From assembly GCF_030403775.1 (NCBI RefSeq), contig NZ_JAQMWQ010000004.1, forward strand, positions 62,001-126,000: a stretch of DNA of 64,000 bases. The letters run 5' to 3'. Both the position numbers and the translations under genes were made by a program. This document shows positions 1-9,423 of this stretch, piece after piece (position 1 is the first letter of the stretch; every line of letters starts with the position of its first letter). The stretch comes from Paenibacillus sp. BSR1-1 (GTDB lineage Bacteria > Bacillota > Bacilli > Bacillales > Cytobacillaceae). Below the pieces are notes generated by a model. The model did not search any database. It was not told the DNA's origin and saw only the letters and a program-made list of their open reading frames with translations.

Positions 1-26
1 AATGATACTTTCTTACTAAGATTTAA

Positions 27-42
27 TGCAATAATCATACCA
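27..42 (-). promoter_or_regulatory. Possible sigma-54 (-24/-12) promoter facing out of the window
   Basis: On the minus strand the site reads TGGTATGATTATTGCA. It keeps GG and GC ten bases apart and has a perfect TTGCA, but carries T instead of C in the -24 TGGCA element. It would drive a gene left of the window. The inverted repeat at 159-188 lies about 117 bp upstream, as at the other two promoters of this family. Confidence 0.5.
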
Positions 43-158
43 AGTTATTAAATTGAAATGATGGCCCTTAATTTTTGGCTATAAACCGTGATTAAATATT
101 CCATCTAAACATTCACGTAATTGTAAATATATTTATTTTTCTGTTAATTTGTGGTTTA

Positions 159-188
159 ATGTAAACAAAAGAATCGAAATGTTTACAT
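159..188. promoter_or_regulatory. Inverted repeat, probable enhancer (UAS) site
   Basis: A perfect inverted repeat ATGTAAAC-N14-GTTTACAT. Close relatives with the first arm ATGTAAA(C/T), a spacer of 14-15 and a second arm ending AAACAT occur at 4156-4185 and 15235-15265, each 75-120 bp upstream of a sigma-54 promoter. It lies between the activator gene at 326 and the outward promoter at 27-42, so it may serve both autoregulation and the divergent gene. That binding is an inference. Confidence 0.6.
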
Positions 189-325
189 ATTGTTGGCACT
201 TTGTTCATCTTTGATAACAACTGGTTTATATGGAATGTGGTAAAAAAGAATTCTAAAAGCAATCTATTTTTAAAGCGCTTACATTTTCTTTATTAAAATT
301 TTAGAGTATTAAGGGAGTGGAAATT

Positions 326-2428
326 GTGGAAATAAGGAGTATTATGGCAACTCACTTTCAGCCATGTTTTGCAGATACCTCGTTAGAAAATGCCTCCAAG
401 ATCTTCTCTTTATACAAAATAAATATCATTCCAATTGTTAACAAGGATTCTATTCTAATAGGGATCCTTACACAAAATAAAATCATCAATGCAATAGCTA
501 GAGGTTACTCCTTAGCAGATTCTATTGAACCTTTAATAAATTTCAATCCCATATGTATATCACCAGATTCACAAGTACTTGAAACTAGAGAAAAACTGTT
601 GAAGTATAAAATAGGTCATGCCCCAGTTGTTAACTCAAAAAAAGAAGTAGTTGGAATTATTTCTACTTCTCAAATATTATTTGCATACACCCGGACTCTT
701 GATTTGTTTCAATCACAACTTCAATTATTATTCGATAACCTTCGGTTTGGAGTATTATCGGTAGACACAAATATGAGGGTAACAGCTATTAATCCCCTTG
801 CTAGAGAAATATTGAGATATGAGGAAGGAAGTAATGAAAGTTTTATCCATAAAAATAAAGTAATCAGGAACATGATTGAATATATGTATGTCAACAGGGA
901 AAAACCATCTAAGCAAAAAGTAAAATTAAATGGATATTCATTCTTAGTAGACTGCAATCCAATATTTGAAAACAAAATATTGATCGGAGTAATAATCATA
1001 ATTGATAATTTAACAAATATTGAGTCTCTTATGGAAGAACTTCAAATTACTAAAGAATGGGAAGAAAAACTTCGAACCTTAGTAAAACTGGCATATGATG
1101 CGATAGCTTTAGTTGATAAATACGGTGTTATTACTATGGTAAACAAAGGATTTTGTGAACTTCTTGGAGCAAATGAAAAAGATTTAGTAGGTAAATCAAC
1201 CATCACCGATTTCCAGGATTTAGCGATTAAAGAAGTGCTTGAAATGAGGATCCCCCTTCAAGGTGTTACAAAAATTATTAATTCTAAGCAATGCTTGATA
1301 TCGAATTTACCAATTATGAATAATGGAGTATTAGTTGGTGCCATTTCGAAAATAACTTTCCGTGGATTAAAGCAGCTCCATGATGCCTTAAATAAAGTGA
1401 GTAAACTATCGGATGATAAAGCTTTTAGTCAAAATAATGGGACAAAATATTCGATTGCCGATATTGTTGGATCATCTAACAAAATTAAAAAAGCAAAAAA
1501 AGAAGCTTATTCAGCATCACAAAGCAGGTCAACAGTACTATTAGTAGGAGAAAGCGGTACAGGCAAAGAGCTTTTTGCACATGGCATACACACTGCCTCC
1601 TCCCTATCCGGTTCATTTATTAAAGTAAATTGTGCCGCTATACCAGGTGAATTATTAGAGTCAGAATTCTTTGGCTATACTGAGGGAGCTTTTTCTGGAG
1701 CAAAAAAAGGGGGAAAGAAAGGAAAATTCGAACTTGCTCAAAACGGCACCTTATTCCTTGATGAAATAGGTGATATGCCAATAAATTTACAATCAAAGCT
1801 ATTAAGAGTTCTACAAGAAAAAGAGTTTGAGCCTGTAGGAGGTACTAAAACAATAAGTCTAAAAATTAGAATTATTGCAGCGACTAATAAAAATCTGGAG
1901 GAAATGATAAAAAAAGGTACTTTTAGGGAAGACCTTTATTATCGTCTTAACATTCTAAGAATCAATATTCCCCCGTTGAGAGAACGGATAAGCGATATTC
2001 CTGAGATTACTGACGCAATTTTAGAACGTTTAAATAAATCTGGGTTCTATATTAAAGGCATTACGGATTCAGCTAAAAATGTGTTTTTAAAATATAACTG
2101 GCCCGGAAATATACGTGAGTTACAAAATATTTTGGAACGGGCTGCAAATTTAAGTACAGACGGTTATATTGATATCCCTGACTTACCAGAATACATTTTA
2201 GAGCATCAAAATAGTGATATTTTTAATTATAGTGAAAAAATGATTGAGGAAAAAACGGTGATAAATCCTAAAGATTTCAAAGAAAACCTAAATCAAAAAG
2301 AAAGAGCACTTATTACTGAAGCACTTAAACAAGCAAACTGGAACAAGTCAGAAGCTAGTAAGATATTAGGAATTAGCCGAACGTGGTTATATTCCAAGAT
2401 GAGAAAATATAACATTGCCGCTGAGTAG
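326..2428 (+). CDS. Sigma-54 enhancer-binding transcriptional activator (CBS-CBS-PAS-PAS-AAA+-Fis)
   Basis: About 700 residues. Residues 1-120 form two CBS repeats, which in other proteins bind adenosyl ligands. Two PAS-like domains follow (about 125-235 and 240-350). The AAA+ domain (about 375-620) has the Walker A GESGTGKE near 408, the sigma-54 contact loop as GAFSGA near 453 (Ser in place of the usual Thr), and the Walker B region LFLDEIGDMP. The C-terminus has a Fis-type helix-turn-helix (NKSEASKILGISRTWLYSKM). I place the start at the GTG at 326 because AAGGGAG lies eight bases ahead of it; the in-frame GTG at 317 overlaps that ribosome binding site. It is the only intact activator of this class here and the likely regulator of the F420 cluster. 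The ligand is unknown. Confidence 0.93.
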   Translation: MEIRSIMATHFQPCFADTSLENASKIFSLYKINIIPIVNKDSILIGILTQNKIINAIARGYSLADSIEPLINFNPICISPDSQVLETREKLLKYKIGHAPVVNSKKEVVGIISTSQILFAYTRTLDLFQSQLQLLFDNLRFGVLSVDTNMRVTAINPLAREILRYEEGSNESFIHKNKVIRNMIEYMYVNREKPSKQKVKLNGYSFLVDCNPIFENKILIGVIIIIDNLTNIESLMEELQITKEWEEKLRTLVKLAYDAIALVDKYGVITMVNKGFCELLGANEKDLVGKSTITDFQDLAIKEVLEMRIPLQGVTKIINSKQCLISNLPIMNNGVLVGAISKITFRGLKQLHDALNKVSKLSDDKAFSQNNGTKYSIADIVGSSNKIKKAKKEAYSASQSRSTVLLVGESGTGKELFAHGIHTASSLSGSFIKVNCAAIPGELLESEFFGYTEGAFSGAKKGGKKGKFELAQNGTLFLDEIGDMPINLQSKLLRVLQEKEFEPVGGTKTISLKIRIIAATNKNLEEMIKKGTFREDLYYRLNILRINIPPLRERISDIPEITDAILERLNKSGFYIKGITDSAKNVFLKYNWPGNIRELQNILERAANLSTDGYIDIPDLPEYILEHQNSDIFNYSEKMIEEKTVINPKDFKENLNQKERALITEALKQANWNKSEASKILGISRTWLYSKMRKYNIAAE

Positions 2429-2447
2429 GCCAGAAGACATGTAAAAA

Positions 2448-2470
2448 GGGAGAATCATGATCATTCTCCC
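2448..2470. terminator. Bidirectional terminator hairpin between convergent genes
   Basis: GGGAGAAT and ATTCTCCC pair across a seven-base loop. AAAAA precedes and TCCTCTTT follows, so it can serve both the activator gene and the ligase gene that converge here. Confidence 0.75.
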
Positions 2471-2485
2471 TCCTCTTTCCACCAT

Positions 2486-3994
2486 TTAATTGTACTGCGC
2501 TTTAAGTCCCCGCTTCATTAGTTTTCCTGAAGGAGTTTTTGGAATTTCTTTTATAAACTCCACTTCCCGTATTTGTTTATACTTAGCTAAACGTTCCAAA
2601 CAAAATTGAATGATCTCTTCTTTCGATACAGAAACTCCTTCTTTTAATACAACAAAAGCTTTAGGTATTTCACCCAAGCGTTCATCAGGCTGACCAATTA
2701 CAGCTGATTCCAGAATGGCAGGATGGGTGTAAAGTACATTTTCTATTTCTACCGGGTATACGTTGTATCCCCCTACAATAATTAAGTCTTTCTTCCGATC
2801 TAGTAGATAAACATAACCATCTTCATCCATTTTTCCAATATCACCTGTATGAAGCCAGCCATTTATAATGGTTTTATCAGTTTGCTCAGGGTTATTCCAA
2901 TAACCTTTCATAACACAATGACCTCGGACGATTATTTCACCAGGTTCATGAGGTGGTAAAAAATGATTCTTATCATCGACAATCGCTACTTCTAAATGTG
3001 GAATCGGATAACCTACACTTTCAAATCGGCGTTCACGAGATAACATATCAACTGTTATGACAGGAGAACTTTCTGTTTGACCATATGCTTGAATAGTTTT
3101 AGTATTATACCGGGATTCAAACTTTTTCCGAACCTCCAATGGCATATGACCACCACTTGTAATACATAATTCCAAGCTAGACATATCAAAACATGGTGCG
3201 TCTGGCAAGGTCAGGAACATATAGTACATGGCAGGGACACCAATAAAAAAATTAATTTTTTCTTCACAGATTTTTGAGGCCACTGTTTTTGGACTGAATT
3301 TTTCAAAGAGGTAAAATTTCCCTCCTTTCATAAAGATCAAGATAAGCCCTGCCATTAAAACAAGCAGGTGAGATAGAGGGGTTACAATACAGCCGTAATG
3401 ATTTTCGGTCAGGTTAATACTATCAGCATAAAACTCAGCATTTGTATTTAAATTATAATGGGAAAGTTCCACTCCTTTAGGATTACCAGTTGTACCAGAT
3501 GTATATAATATGCATGCCCCTTGGTCGGGAGATAAATCTTTAGAACAGAACAGCCCATTATAATTGGTAAGGATAGACTTTAAATCTATAAATTGCTCTG
3601 AATCTGTCTGAAAATGGTCAGTAATAATCACTTTATTTAAATTCGGTAAATTGTTTTCTAACATGGGGATTTTTTCGTTGGTTGTAAAGATTATTTTGGC
3701 ACCTGAATCCTTTAAAATATAATTAGCTTCAGCAGATTTGAATAAATGGTTAATCGGTACAGCAATCGCCCCAATTTTTAAGGCTGCATAAAATGCATAA
3801 ATAAATTCCATGCTATTTGGCAGCCAAATAGCAACTCTATCACCCTGTTTTACATTCAATGAAGTCAATAATTGAGCAAATGCGTCAACATTTTGATTTA
3901 CTTGTTTGTAAGAGTAGGTTTTGCCTTTAAACTTTACTGCAGTACGTTCTCCGTTAATAAACGCATGTCTTTCAAGAGACTGTGAAATATTCAT
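2486..3994 (-). CDS. Acyl-CoA synthetase / long-chain-type AMP-forming ligase
   Basis: About 502 residues of the class I adenylate-forming family, which activates a carboxylic acid with ATP and CoA. Signature motifs are the P-loop LYTSGTTGNPKGVEL, the YGQTE adenine-binding segment, GWLHTGD, and a C-terminal lysine in TPSGKLMKR. The start is the ATG at 3994, preceded by AAAGGGGATAAGT; an upstream in-frame ATG lacks a binding site. It has its own sigma-54 promoter at 4035-4050 and is separated from the F420 operon by a terminator at 4226-4251, so it is a separate unit of the same regulon. The acid substrate cannot be told from sequence. Confidence 0.9.
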   Translation of the reverse strand: MNISQSLERHAFINGERTAVKFKGKTYSYKQVNQNVDAFAQLLTSLNVKQGDRVAIWLPNSMEFIYAFYAALKIGAIAVPINHLFKSAEANYILKDSGAKIIFTTNEKIPMLENNLPNLNKVIITDHFQTDSEQFIDLKSILTNYNGLFCSKDLSPDQGACILYTSGTTGNPKGVELSHYNLNTNAEFYADSINLTENHYGCIVTPLSHLLVLMAGLILIFMKGGKFYLFEKFSPKTVASKICEEKINFFIGVPAMYYMFLTLPDAPCFDMSSLELCITSGGHMPLEVRKKFESRYNTKTIQAYGQTESSPVITVDMLSRERRFESVGYPIPHLEVAIVDDKNHFLPPHEPGEIIVRGHCVMKGYWNNPEQTDKTIINGWLHTGDIGKMDEDGYVYLLDRKKDLIIVGGYNVYPVEIENVLYTHPAILESAVIGQPDERLGEIPKAFVVLKEGVSVSKEEIIQFCLERLAKYKQIREVEFIKEIPKTPSGKLMKRGLKAQYN

Positions 3995-4034
3995 ACTTAT
4001 CCCCTTTCTCTTCATTCACCTATAACTTTATCTA

Positions 4035-4050
4035 TGCAATAACTATGCCA
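4035..4050 (-). promoter_or_regulatory. Sigma-54 promoter of the ligase gene
   Basis: The minus strand reads TGGCAT-AGTTA-TTGCA, a full match to the -24/-12 consensus with correct GG-N10-GC spacing. It lies 40 bp before the start codon at 3994. Confidence 0.9.
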
Positions 4051-4155
4051 GCCTTTTTCTTATTAGCTGTTAGTAAATGCAATATTATTAAACTAGTATT
4101 TATAACATTTGCGTCACCTTATGTAACATCCACATAAAAATTAGGGTGTAAATTA

Positions 4156-4185
4156 ATGTAAACTCCAGATAACACTTGTAAACAT
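4156..4185. promoter_or_regulatory. Probable activator-binding site (UAS) for the ligase promoter
   Basis: ATGTAAAC-N14-GTAAACAT with GATAACAC in the spacer. The first arm and the spacing equal those of the inverted repeat at 159-188. GATAACAC is also inside the site at 15235-15265. It is about 106 bp upstream of the -24 element, a normal enhancer distance. Confidence 0.6.
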
Positions 4186-4225
4186 ATTGTTCATATTAAA
4201 TTACAAGTTAGAACCAAATATAAAT

Positions 4226-4251
4226 ACCTGAAAGCAATTTTGCTTTCAGGT
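4226..4251 (-). terminator. Terminator hairpin after the F420 operon
   Basis: ACCTGAAAGCA pairs with TGCTTTCAGGT across a four-base loop. It lies just after the minus-strand fno stop; the run after it is T-rich rather than pure T. Confidence 0.6.
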
Positions 4252-4281
4252 CCTACAATGCCGGTTCGCGGTGTTACAAAT

Positions 4282-4929
4282 CTAAATATTTGTAAAGGTT
4301 ACACCAATACTTTTTTTCTTAAACCTTATATTCATACCAATTAATAGGGACGTAAGTTCTTCTAAAATGGATGAAACCCGCAGCGGTCCCGCATCTAGCG
4401 GCCGTAATCCAATTTTTTCAGCCATTATCGATACTATTTCTTTTGCTTCTTGGTCATCACCCGCTATTAGGGTATCGCCACTTATTTCTTTATTCAATTC
4501 TTGTAATAAATGTGCTGATATAGTATGGAAAGCTGATACAACTTTTGCTTCATCACCTATGATGTTATTTATTTTTTGTGCCACAGACCCCTCAGGTACT
4601 CGTTTCGTTGAGGGGGGTTTTCCAGGGACGAGCGCAACCGATGTATCAACCACCACTTTTCCCTTTACTGCCTCACGTAACTCTAAAACCGTTTTATCAA
4701 TAGATGTATATGGGATCGTTAAAATAATCAAGTCACCCTTGTTAGCAGCTTCTATATTACCTAAACCTTCAATAATAATATCTGGATTTTTTTCTTTCAA
4801 TTCATTTGCAATATCTTCTGCTCTTTCTTTTGACCTCGAACCTAATAATATTTGATACCCTGCCTTCCCAAGTCGAAGAGCCAGGCCTTTTCCCTGATTT
4901 CCTGTTCCTCCAATTATACTTATACGCAA
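4282..4929 (-). CDS. fno: F420H2:NADP+ oxidoreductase
   Basis: About 215 residues. It moves hydride between coenzyme F420 and NADP(H). The N-terminal Rossmann motif GGTGNQGKG starts within ten residues of the start, as usual in this family, and SAFHTISAHLL is the typical central segment. I choose the TTG at 4929 (MRISIIGG) because AGGTG lies six bases upstream; the in-frame GTG at 4938 is inside that ribosome binding site. It is the last gene of the F420 operon and would link F420-dependent oxidation to the NADPH pool. Confidence 0.88.
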   Translation of the reverse strand: MRISIIGGTGNQGKGLALRLGKAGYQILLGSRSKERAEDIANELKEKNPDIIIEGLGNIEAANKGDLIILTIPYTSIDKTVLELREAVKGKVVVDTSVALVPGKPPSTKRVPEGSVAQKINNIIGDEAKVVSAFHTISAHLLQELNKEISGDTLIAGDDQEAKEIVSIMAEKIGLRPLDAGPLRVSSILEELTSLLIGMNIRFKKKSIGVTFTNI

Positions 4930-4994
4930 AATGATCACCTGCCTATTATCTAAAAATTGATTTTTTCTTATCGCTAAAGCAAAACAAGACGATT

Positions 4995-5657
4995 TTAAAG
5001 ATTCATCTTTCTAGGAAGGATTTTTTCAAAGATATGATTGTTTTCAAGAAAATCTTTTGTTTTAGTCCCCTCTCCTAATGTCTTTAGGAGAAGTAGATCT
5101 TCTACAGTATCTATATCATAAGCTAGGGAAGAATTTTGAATAATTGAATAGTTTACTCCTGCTTTTTGTGCATTCATACAATGCCTAACCATACTGTTCA
5201 CCCCAAAAGCAGTGCTTATGATGTCTGGGGGGGATAATATCAACCCATTCGTTCCTGTTCCGTTACGACATGGAATAATAGTAACAGGTGTCTCGGCCGC
5301 CAATCTTATGATTATACTTAATTCCCTTATTGATATCAGAGGAATATCTGCCGGGAAAATTAATAGTTTATTTACCTCTCTAGGCAATTGGTCTACGACA
5401 AATTTTATGGCGGCATTCATTCCCCTTGGTTCCCTCTCGTAAAAAACATGAGCACCAAATTGATTCGCTACCTTAACTGCCGTGGGATCACTCGTCACGA
5501 TACCGATTCTATCTATAGATGGAACTTTTGATAATGTATTGCAAACCTCAAAAAGCATTGAATGAACAAGACTGATGCGTTCAAATGAAGAGAGCCAGTG
5601 TTTAAGCCTTGTCTTGGCATTATTCATAGGTTTTTGCATAACAATTGCCAAATTCAC
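4995..5657 (-). CDS. cofC: 2-phospholactate / phosphoenolpyruvate guanylyltransferase
   Basis: About 220 residues. It makes the GDP-activated C3 acid that CofD joins to Fo. The fold is nucleotidyltransferase-like: an N-terminal AIVMQKPMNNAKTRLK segment, then FPADIPLIS with the metal-binding Asp and a NGTGTNGL loop. The start is the GTG at 5657 with AGGAG eight bases upstream; the GTG at 5666 abuts the AGGAG. Whether the substrate is 2-phospholactate or phosphoenolpyruvate cannot be read here. It lies directly downstream of cofD. Confidence 0.88.
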   Translation of the reverse strand: MNLAIVMQKPMNNAKTRLKHWLSSFERISLVHSMLFEVCNTLSKVPSIDRIGIVTSDPTAVKVANQFGAHVFYEREPRGMNAAIKFVVDQLPREVNKLLIFPADIPLISIRELSIIIRLAAETPVTIIPCRNGTGTNGLILSPPDIISTAFGVNSMVRHCMNAQKAGVNYSIIQNSSLAYDIDTVEDLLLLKTLGEGTKTKDFLENNHIFEKILPRKMNL

Positions 5658-5685
5658 TGTAACCACTCCTCATTTTGAAATGTAT

Positions 5686-6618
5686 TTATACAAGCTGATA
5701 CCTTACAAAATCCATTACCTTTTCTGCTAATTTTCTTTTTTTATGATCCGAATCCATAATTGTATCTGTTACTAAAGTTTCCATGTTTAATTGTTTTAGA
5801 GACTCAGCATATTCTTCATCACGGCAATCAATGACCATAGCATCAAGTAGGTCTGAATAACATGAGGCAATCCCTAATGGTGAAACATCGATACCTAAAT
5901 CTTTAAGCATTCGTGCTCCTGGACCTTTAATAACATCCCCGCCAACTACTGGACTAACAGCCACCACTTTCGCTTTACTTTCAAGAATGGCCTTTTTTAT
6001 TCCAGGTAGAGATAGGATTGGGTTAATGCTAACCAAAGGATTACTAGGCGCAAATAAAATGAGATCCGATTTTCTAATGGCTTCCAATATACCGGGTGTT
6101 GGTGAAGCGTTTTCTATTCCATTGAACTCGATTTTTAACACTTGATCTGACATTTTACGTTTTATTAGGTATTCCTGAAAATGGAATTTCCCTCCTGGCG
6201 TATGGATATATGTGGTTACTGGTTCGTTGGACATCGGCAATATTCGTATAGGAATATTCCATTCTTCACACATTTTCAATGTAACTTCGGATAGGCTCCT
6301 ATTTTGCTTTAGGAGAAAAGTACGGTAAATGTGTGTAGCTAAGTCCTTATCTCCTAAGTTAAACCAACAATCTTCTTCGTAGACTTTTGATAAAATACTT
6401 TGACACGAATACGTTTCATCCTTAAATCCCCATCCTTGTTGATGAATAACGTCAGCTAACGTATAGATATTGATATCAATATCCGGGGATATATATAGGC
6501 CAAATCTATCAATATCATCGCCTGTATTAATGACAGCTGTGATTTCTTCCTCAGTTGCACTTACTATTCCCTTTAAGAACTTTGACCCGCCTACACCTCC
6601 AGCTAACACAACAATCAT
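5686..6618 (-). CDS. cofD: 2-phospho-L-lactate transferase (F420 biosynthesis)
   Basis: 310 residues, the usual length. It transfers the phospholactyl or phosphoenolpyruvyl group from the GDP intermediate to Fo. Visible are the N-terminal GGVGGSKFLKG loop, NTGDDIDRFGLYISPD, and the substrate-binding APSNPLVSINPIL segment. The ATG at 6618 follows GGAGGGACTGTAA. It is 29 bp from cofC, clearly one transcript. Confidence 0.92.
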   Translation of the reverse strand: MIVVLAGGVGGSKFLKGIVSATEEEITAVINTGDDIDRFGLYISPDIDINIYTLADVIHQQGWGFKDETYSCQSILSKVYEEDCWFNLGDKDLATHIYRTFLLKQNRSLSEVTLKMCEEWNIPIRILPMSNEPVTTYIHTPGGKFHFQEYLIKRKMSDQVLKIEFNGIENASPTPGILEAIRKSDLILFAPSNPLVSINPILSLPGIKKAILESKAKVVAVSPVVGGDVIKGPGARMLKDLGIDVSPLGIASCYSDLLDAMVIDCRDEEYAESLKQLNMETLVTDTIMDSDHKKRKLAEKVMDFVRYQLV

Positions 6619-6733
6619 TTACAGTCCCTCCTGCTAGTTGGAGAGATAATCTTATTTTCATCAAGACCAGACCATCTTCCCCTCGCCTAATATTATTCAA
6701 CATCTCTTAACCTAATTGGTTTTCTAAGTGGGT

Positions 6734-8269
6734 TTACTTTTGCAAGCTGTTTAATTTTGTTCTATCCATCGAATTGGAGGAGTTAAATTTCATCCTAACG
6801 CGATCTATTTTTCCATTTGGCAGTTTTGGCAAAGGTTCATGGGTTAATTCTATATATCTCGGAATCTTCCAGTCTGATAGTTCTCTTTTACACCACTCAA
6901 TAATGTCGAGATGAGAAATTTTAGACTGTTTACTAATAACGATAACAGTTGCCGCTTCTTCCGTCCTAATTGGATCTGGAACGCTGAATACAACACATTC
7001 TTCTACAGCAGGGTGTGACATAATGGTAAATTCCACTTCTTCTCCTGAGATATTTTCTCCTGATCTCTTAATAACATTTTTAAGTCTTCCTTCAAAATAG
7101 ACTCTTCCTTCGTTATCCATTCTCCCTAAATCACCTGTTTTGACCCATCCATTCACTAATGTTGTCTGAGTAGCGGCATGGTTTTTAAAGTATTCTTTCA
7201 TAACATCTGGATGTTTAAATAATAATTCTCCAATTTTATTTGGCTCAACCTCATTTCCATATTCATCTACTATTTTAACCTGTGCATTTTCCGGAAATGG
7301 CAAGCCAATTAGCTTCGGTTCAAAACGATTATAATTTGGTGAGGTCAATGTACCCATAGCACCTATTTCCGTCAGGTTCCAAGTTGTGCAAATGTCTACA
7401 TTAAAACGTTCCATAAATTCTTTTGGCCGAATGTGGGAAATGACAAGATTCAAAGAATGATCACGGTCATTTTCTTGTGGAGGCAAAGTCATAAGGATGG
7501 ATAACATGGTTGGCAGCAGTAATGCTTTTGTCACTTGATGATGATCTACTGTAGCCCAAAAAGTACTTGCACTAAATTTCTCAACTAAAGAAACGGCAGC
7601 CCCGCATGCGATGGCAGCGGCTATGGACATATGGGTACCAGCGGCATGAAATAATGGAATGGTACAAAAAATAGTATCTGTTTTTTGGTAATTTAATCTT
7701 CTGGAAAATGCTATTCCACATGAGGAAAAACTGGAATTTGGCAAAACGACCCCTTTGGGTGTCCCGGTACTGCCTGATGTATACATAATGGCCATTGGGT
7801 CATCTGGTTTAACGACTATACCTATTGGCTCTTCAGCTTTATTGTTTAAAAGCTGCTCAAATAAATGCTCACTTTGAATTTCATTACCTGTCAAAACAAT
7901 TTTCTTTAAATCATTTAATTCGTCCCGAATAATGTTTACATTCTGATAATTAGAATGATCCGTAATAAGATAACTGCTTTCGGAATGGTTCAAAACATAT
8001 TTGATTTCTTGCGGGGTTAACCCATTGATAAGCGGGACTACAATGGCACCAATTTTACTTATAGCGAGGAAACATTGAAGATACGTTGGACTGTTTCTAA
8101 AAAGCAGTGCAACCTTATCTCCTTGTTTACATCCTAAATCCAAAAGACCATTTGCTAATTGATTCGTGAGCTTATCAAATTCTTTATACGTATACTGATC
8201 GTTATTAAACTTCAGGAAAACTTGATTACTATATCTTTCAACAGCATCTTTCCAGAATTGCTTTACCAA
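6734..8269 (-). CDS. AMP-forming acyl-CoA ligase (CaiC/fadD-like)
   Basis: 511 residues of the adenylate-forming family. It has the P-loop MYTSGSTGTPKGVVL, GWVKTGDLG, and the C-terminal LPNGKIDRVR lysine segment. The TTG start at 8269 follows AAGGAGG with seven bases between. It is only about 30% like the ligase at 2486 by eye, so the two are not a recent duplication. Its position inside the F420 operon suggests that it activates the acid produced by the HyuAB step. The substrate is unknown. Confidence 0.88.
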   Translation of the reverse strand: MVKQFWKDAVERYSNQVFLKFNNDQYTYKEFDKLTNQLANGLLDLGCKQGDKVALLFRNSPTYLQCFLAISKIGAIVVPLINGLTPQEIKYVLNHSESSYLITDHSNYQNVNIIRDELNDLKKIVLTGNEIQSEHLFEQLLNNKAEEPIGIVVKPDDPMAIMYTSGSTGTPKGVVLPNSSFSSCGIAFSRRLNYQKTDTIFCTIPLFHAAGTHMSIAAAIACGAAVSLVEKFSASTFWATVDHHQVTKALLLPTMLSILMTLPPQENDRDHSLNLVISHIRPKEFMERFNVDICTTWNLTEIGAMGTLTSPNYNRFEPKLIGLPFPENAQVKIVDEYGNEVEPNKIGELLFKHPDVMKEYFKNHAATQTTLVNGWVKTGDLGRMDNEGRVYFEGRLKNVIKRSGENISGEEVEFTIMSHPAVEECVVFSVPDPIRTEEAATVIVISKQSKISHLDIIEWCKRELSDWKIPRYIELTHEPLPKLPNGKIDRVRMKFNSSNSMDRTKLNSLQK

Positions 8270-8328
8270 GTTTCATCCTCCTTAAAATAATCCATTAATT
8301 AATAACGAAAAAATATCATTTTTGGGTA

Positions 8329-9333
8329 TTATTTTTTAAATGTTTCAATAATCAGCTCCATATTATCAATTACTTCTTGTTCACTGACTTTGAATGGAAT
8401 TAAAGTTAACATGGGCATTCCAGGGTAATCGCGATATCTTAGTATCTTTTCCCTGCATTCATCAGGTTCACCAGCAATAGTAAAATGGTCTACCATCTTG
8501 TCAGTGATTAATTTTGCTGCTTTTTCATAATCCCTTTGTTCTAAAGCCTGACTAATGACTTTTACCTCTTCGCCAAATCCCTCCTCTTCCATGACGCGTT
8601 GATAATGAGGATACTGGGCTGTATACATCACAGATCTTCTAGCCCTGTCGTAGGCTTCTTTCCTATTGTGGGATATGGAGCAAATCTGTCCGTAAATAAT
8701 TTGTAAGTTCGATAAATCTCTGCCTGAACGTTCTGCCCCAATTTTAAGATTGGGATATACATTTTCACTTAAATATCGCGGAGAATGTAAAGCTCCAATG
8801 ACTAAACCATCAGCAGTCTCACCAGCAAGCTGCAGCATTTTGGGCCCGATTGCTGCCATATAAACAGGGAAAGGTTTTTCCAAATTTACCGGTAATTTAT
8901 ATTTTTTGATTTTAAATAATTCTCCATCATAATTAAATCGATTGCCTGATTTTGAGGTTTGTATTCCCTTTATAACCTCAATGGATTCTCTCATTTGTTT
9001 TAAAGGACGTTCATATCGGCTTCCATACCAATTTTCAACAACAAAGGGTGTGCTTAAGCCCAGGCCCATTATAAACCGTCCATTTGATAATTCCTGAAGA
9101 TTAGTACCCTGCAGTGCTAGAGTTGTCGGATTATTGGGAAATAATTGACCAACACCTGAACCAAATTTTATGGTATTGGTTTTCATGGCGATTGCGGTTA
9201 ACGGTACGATGGTTTCGCGCCAAGCTTCTGCAAACCAAACAGCTGCAAAACCATTTTTCTCTGCCCTTTCTGCCAGTTCGGCCACCTTATGAATAGGGGT
9301 CTTTTCTGTTATAAACCAAACGGATAAATCCAT
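8329..9333 (-). CDS. LLM-class F420-dependent oxidoreductase
   Basis: About 334 residues of the bacterial-luciferase-like TIM barrel family. LSVWFITEKTP at the start, WFAEAWRE, GSGVGQLFPNNPT and GRFIMGLGLS are typical of the F420-using branch, which includes F420-dependent secondary alcohol dehydrogenases and methylenetetrahydromethanopterin-reductase-like enzymes. The start is the ATG at 9333, nine bases after GGAGG; the TTG at 9342 touches it. Placement between HyuB and cofD supports F420 as cofactor. The reaction, perhaps alcohol to ketone, is an inference. Confidence 0.85.
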   Translation of the reverse strand: MDLSVWFITEKTPIHKVAELAERAEKNGFAAVWFAEAWRETIVPLTAIAMKTNTIKFGSGVGQLFPNNPTTLALQGTNLQELSNGRFIMGLGLSTPFVVENWYGSRYERPLKQMRESIEVIKGIQTSKSGNRFNYDGELFKIKKYKLPVNLEKPFPVYMAAIGPKMLQLAGETADGLVIGALHSPRYLSENVYPNLKIGAERSGRDLSNLQIIYGQICSISHNRKEAYDRARRSVMYTAQYPHYQRVMEEEGFGEEVKVISQALEQRDYEKAAKLITDKMVDHFTIAGEPDECREKILRYRDYPGMPMLTLIPFKVSEQEVIDNMELIIETFKK

Positions 9334-9374
9334 AGATTTCAACCTCCATGTAAAATAAAACGGATTGGGTGAAC

Positions 9375-9412
9375 AAAGTTCCCCCTTTCATTATAAGAAA
9401 GAGGGTCACTTT
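9375..9412 (-). terminator. Intercistronic hairpin, possible attenuator or processing site
   Basis: AAAGTtCCCCCTTTC faces GAAAGAGGGtcACTTT across ATTATAA, between the stop of the HyuB gene and the LLM gene. It has no clean T run, so partial termination or mRNA processing is more likely than full termination. Confidence 0.4.
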
Positions 9413-9423
9413 GCACTTTTTAG

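Noticed and set aside
194..209. TGGCAC on the plus strand ahead of the activator gene as a sigma-54 promoter
   Set aside because: There is no GC ten bases after the GG (the sequence continues TTTGTTCATC), so the -12 element is missing.
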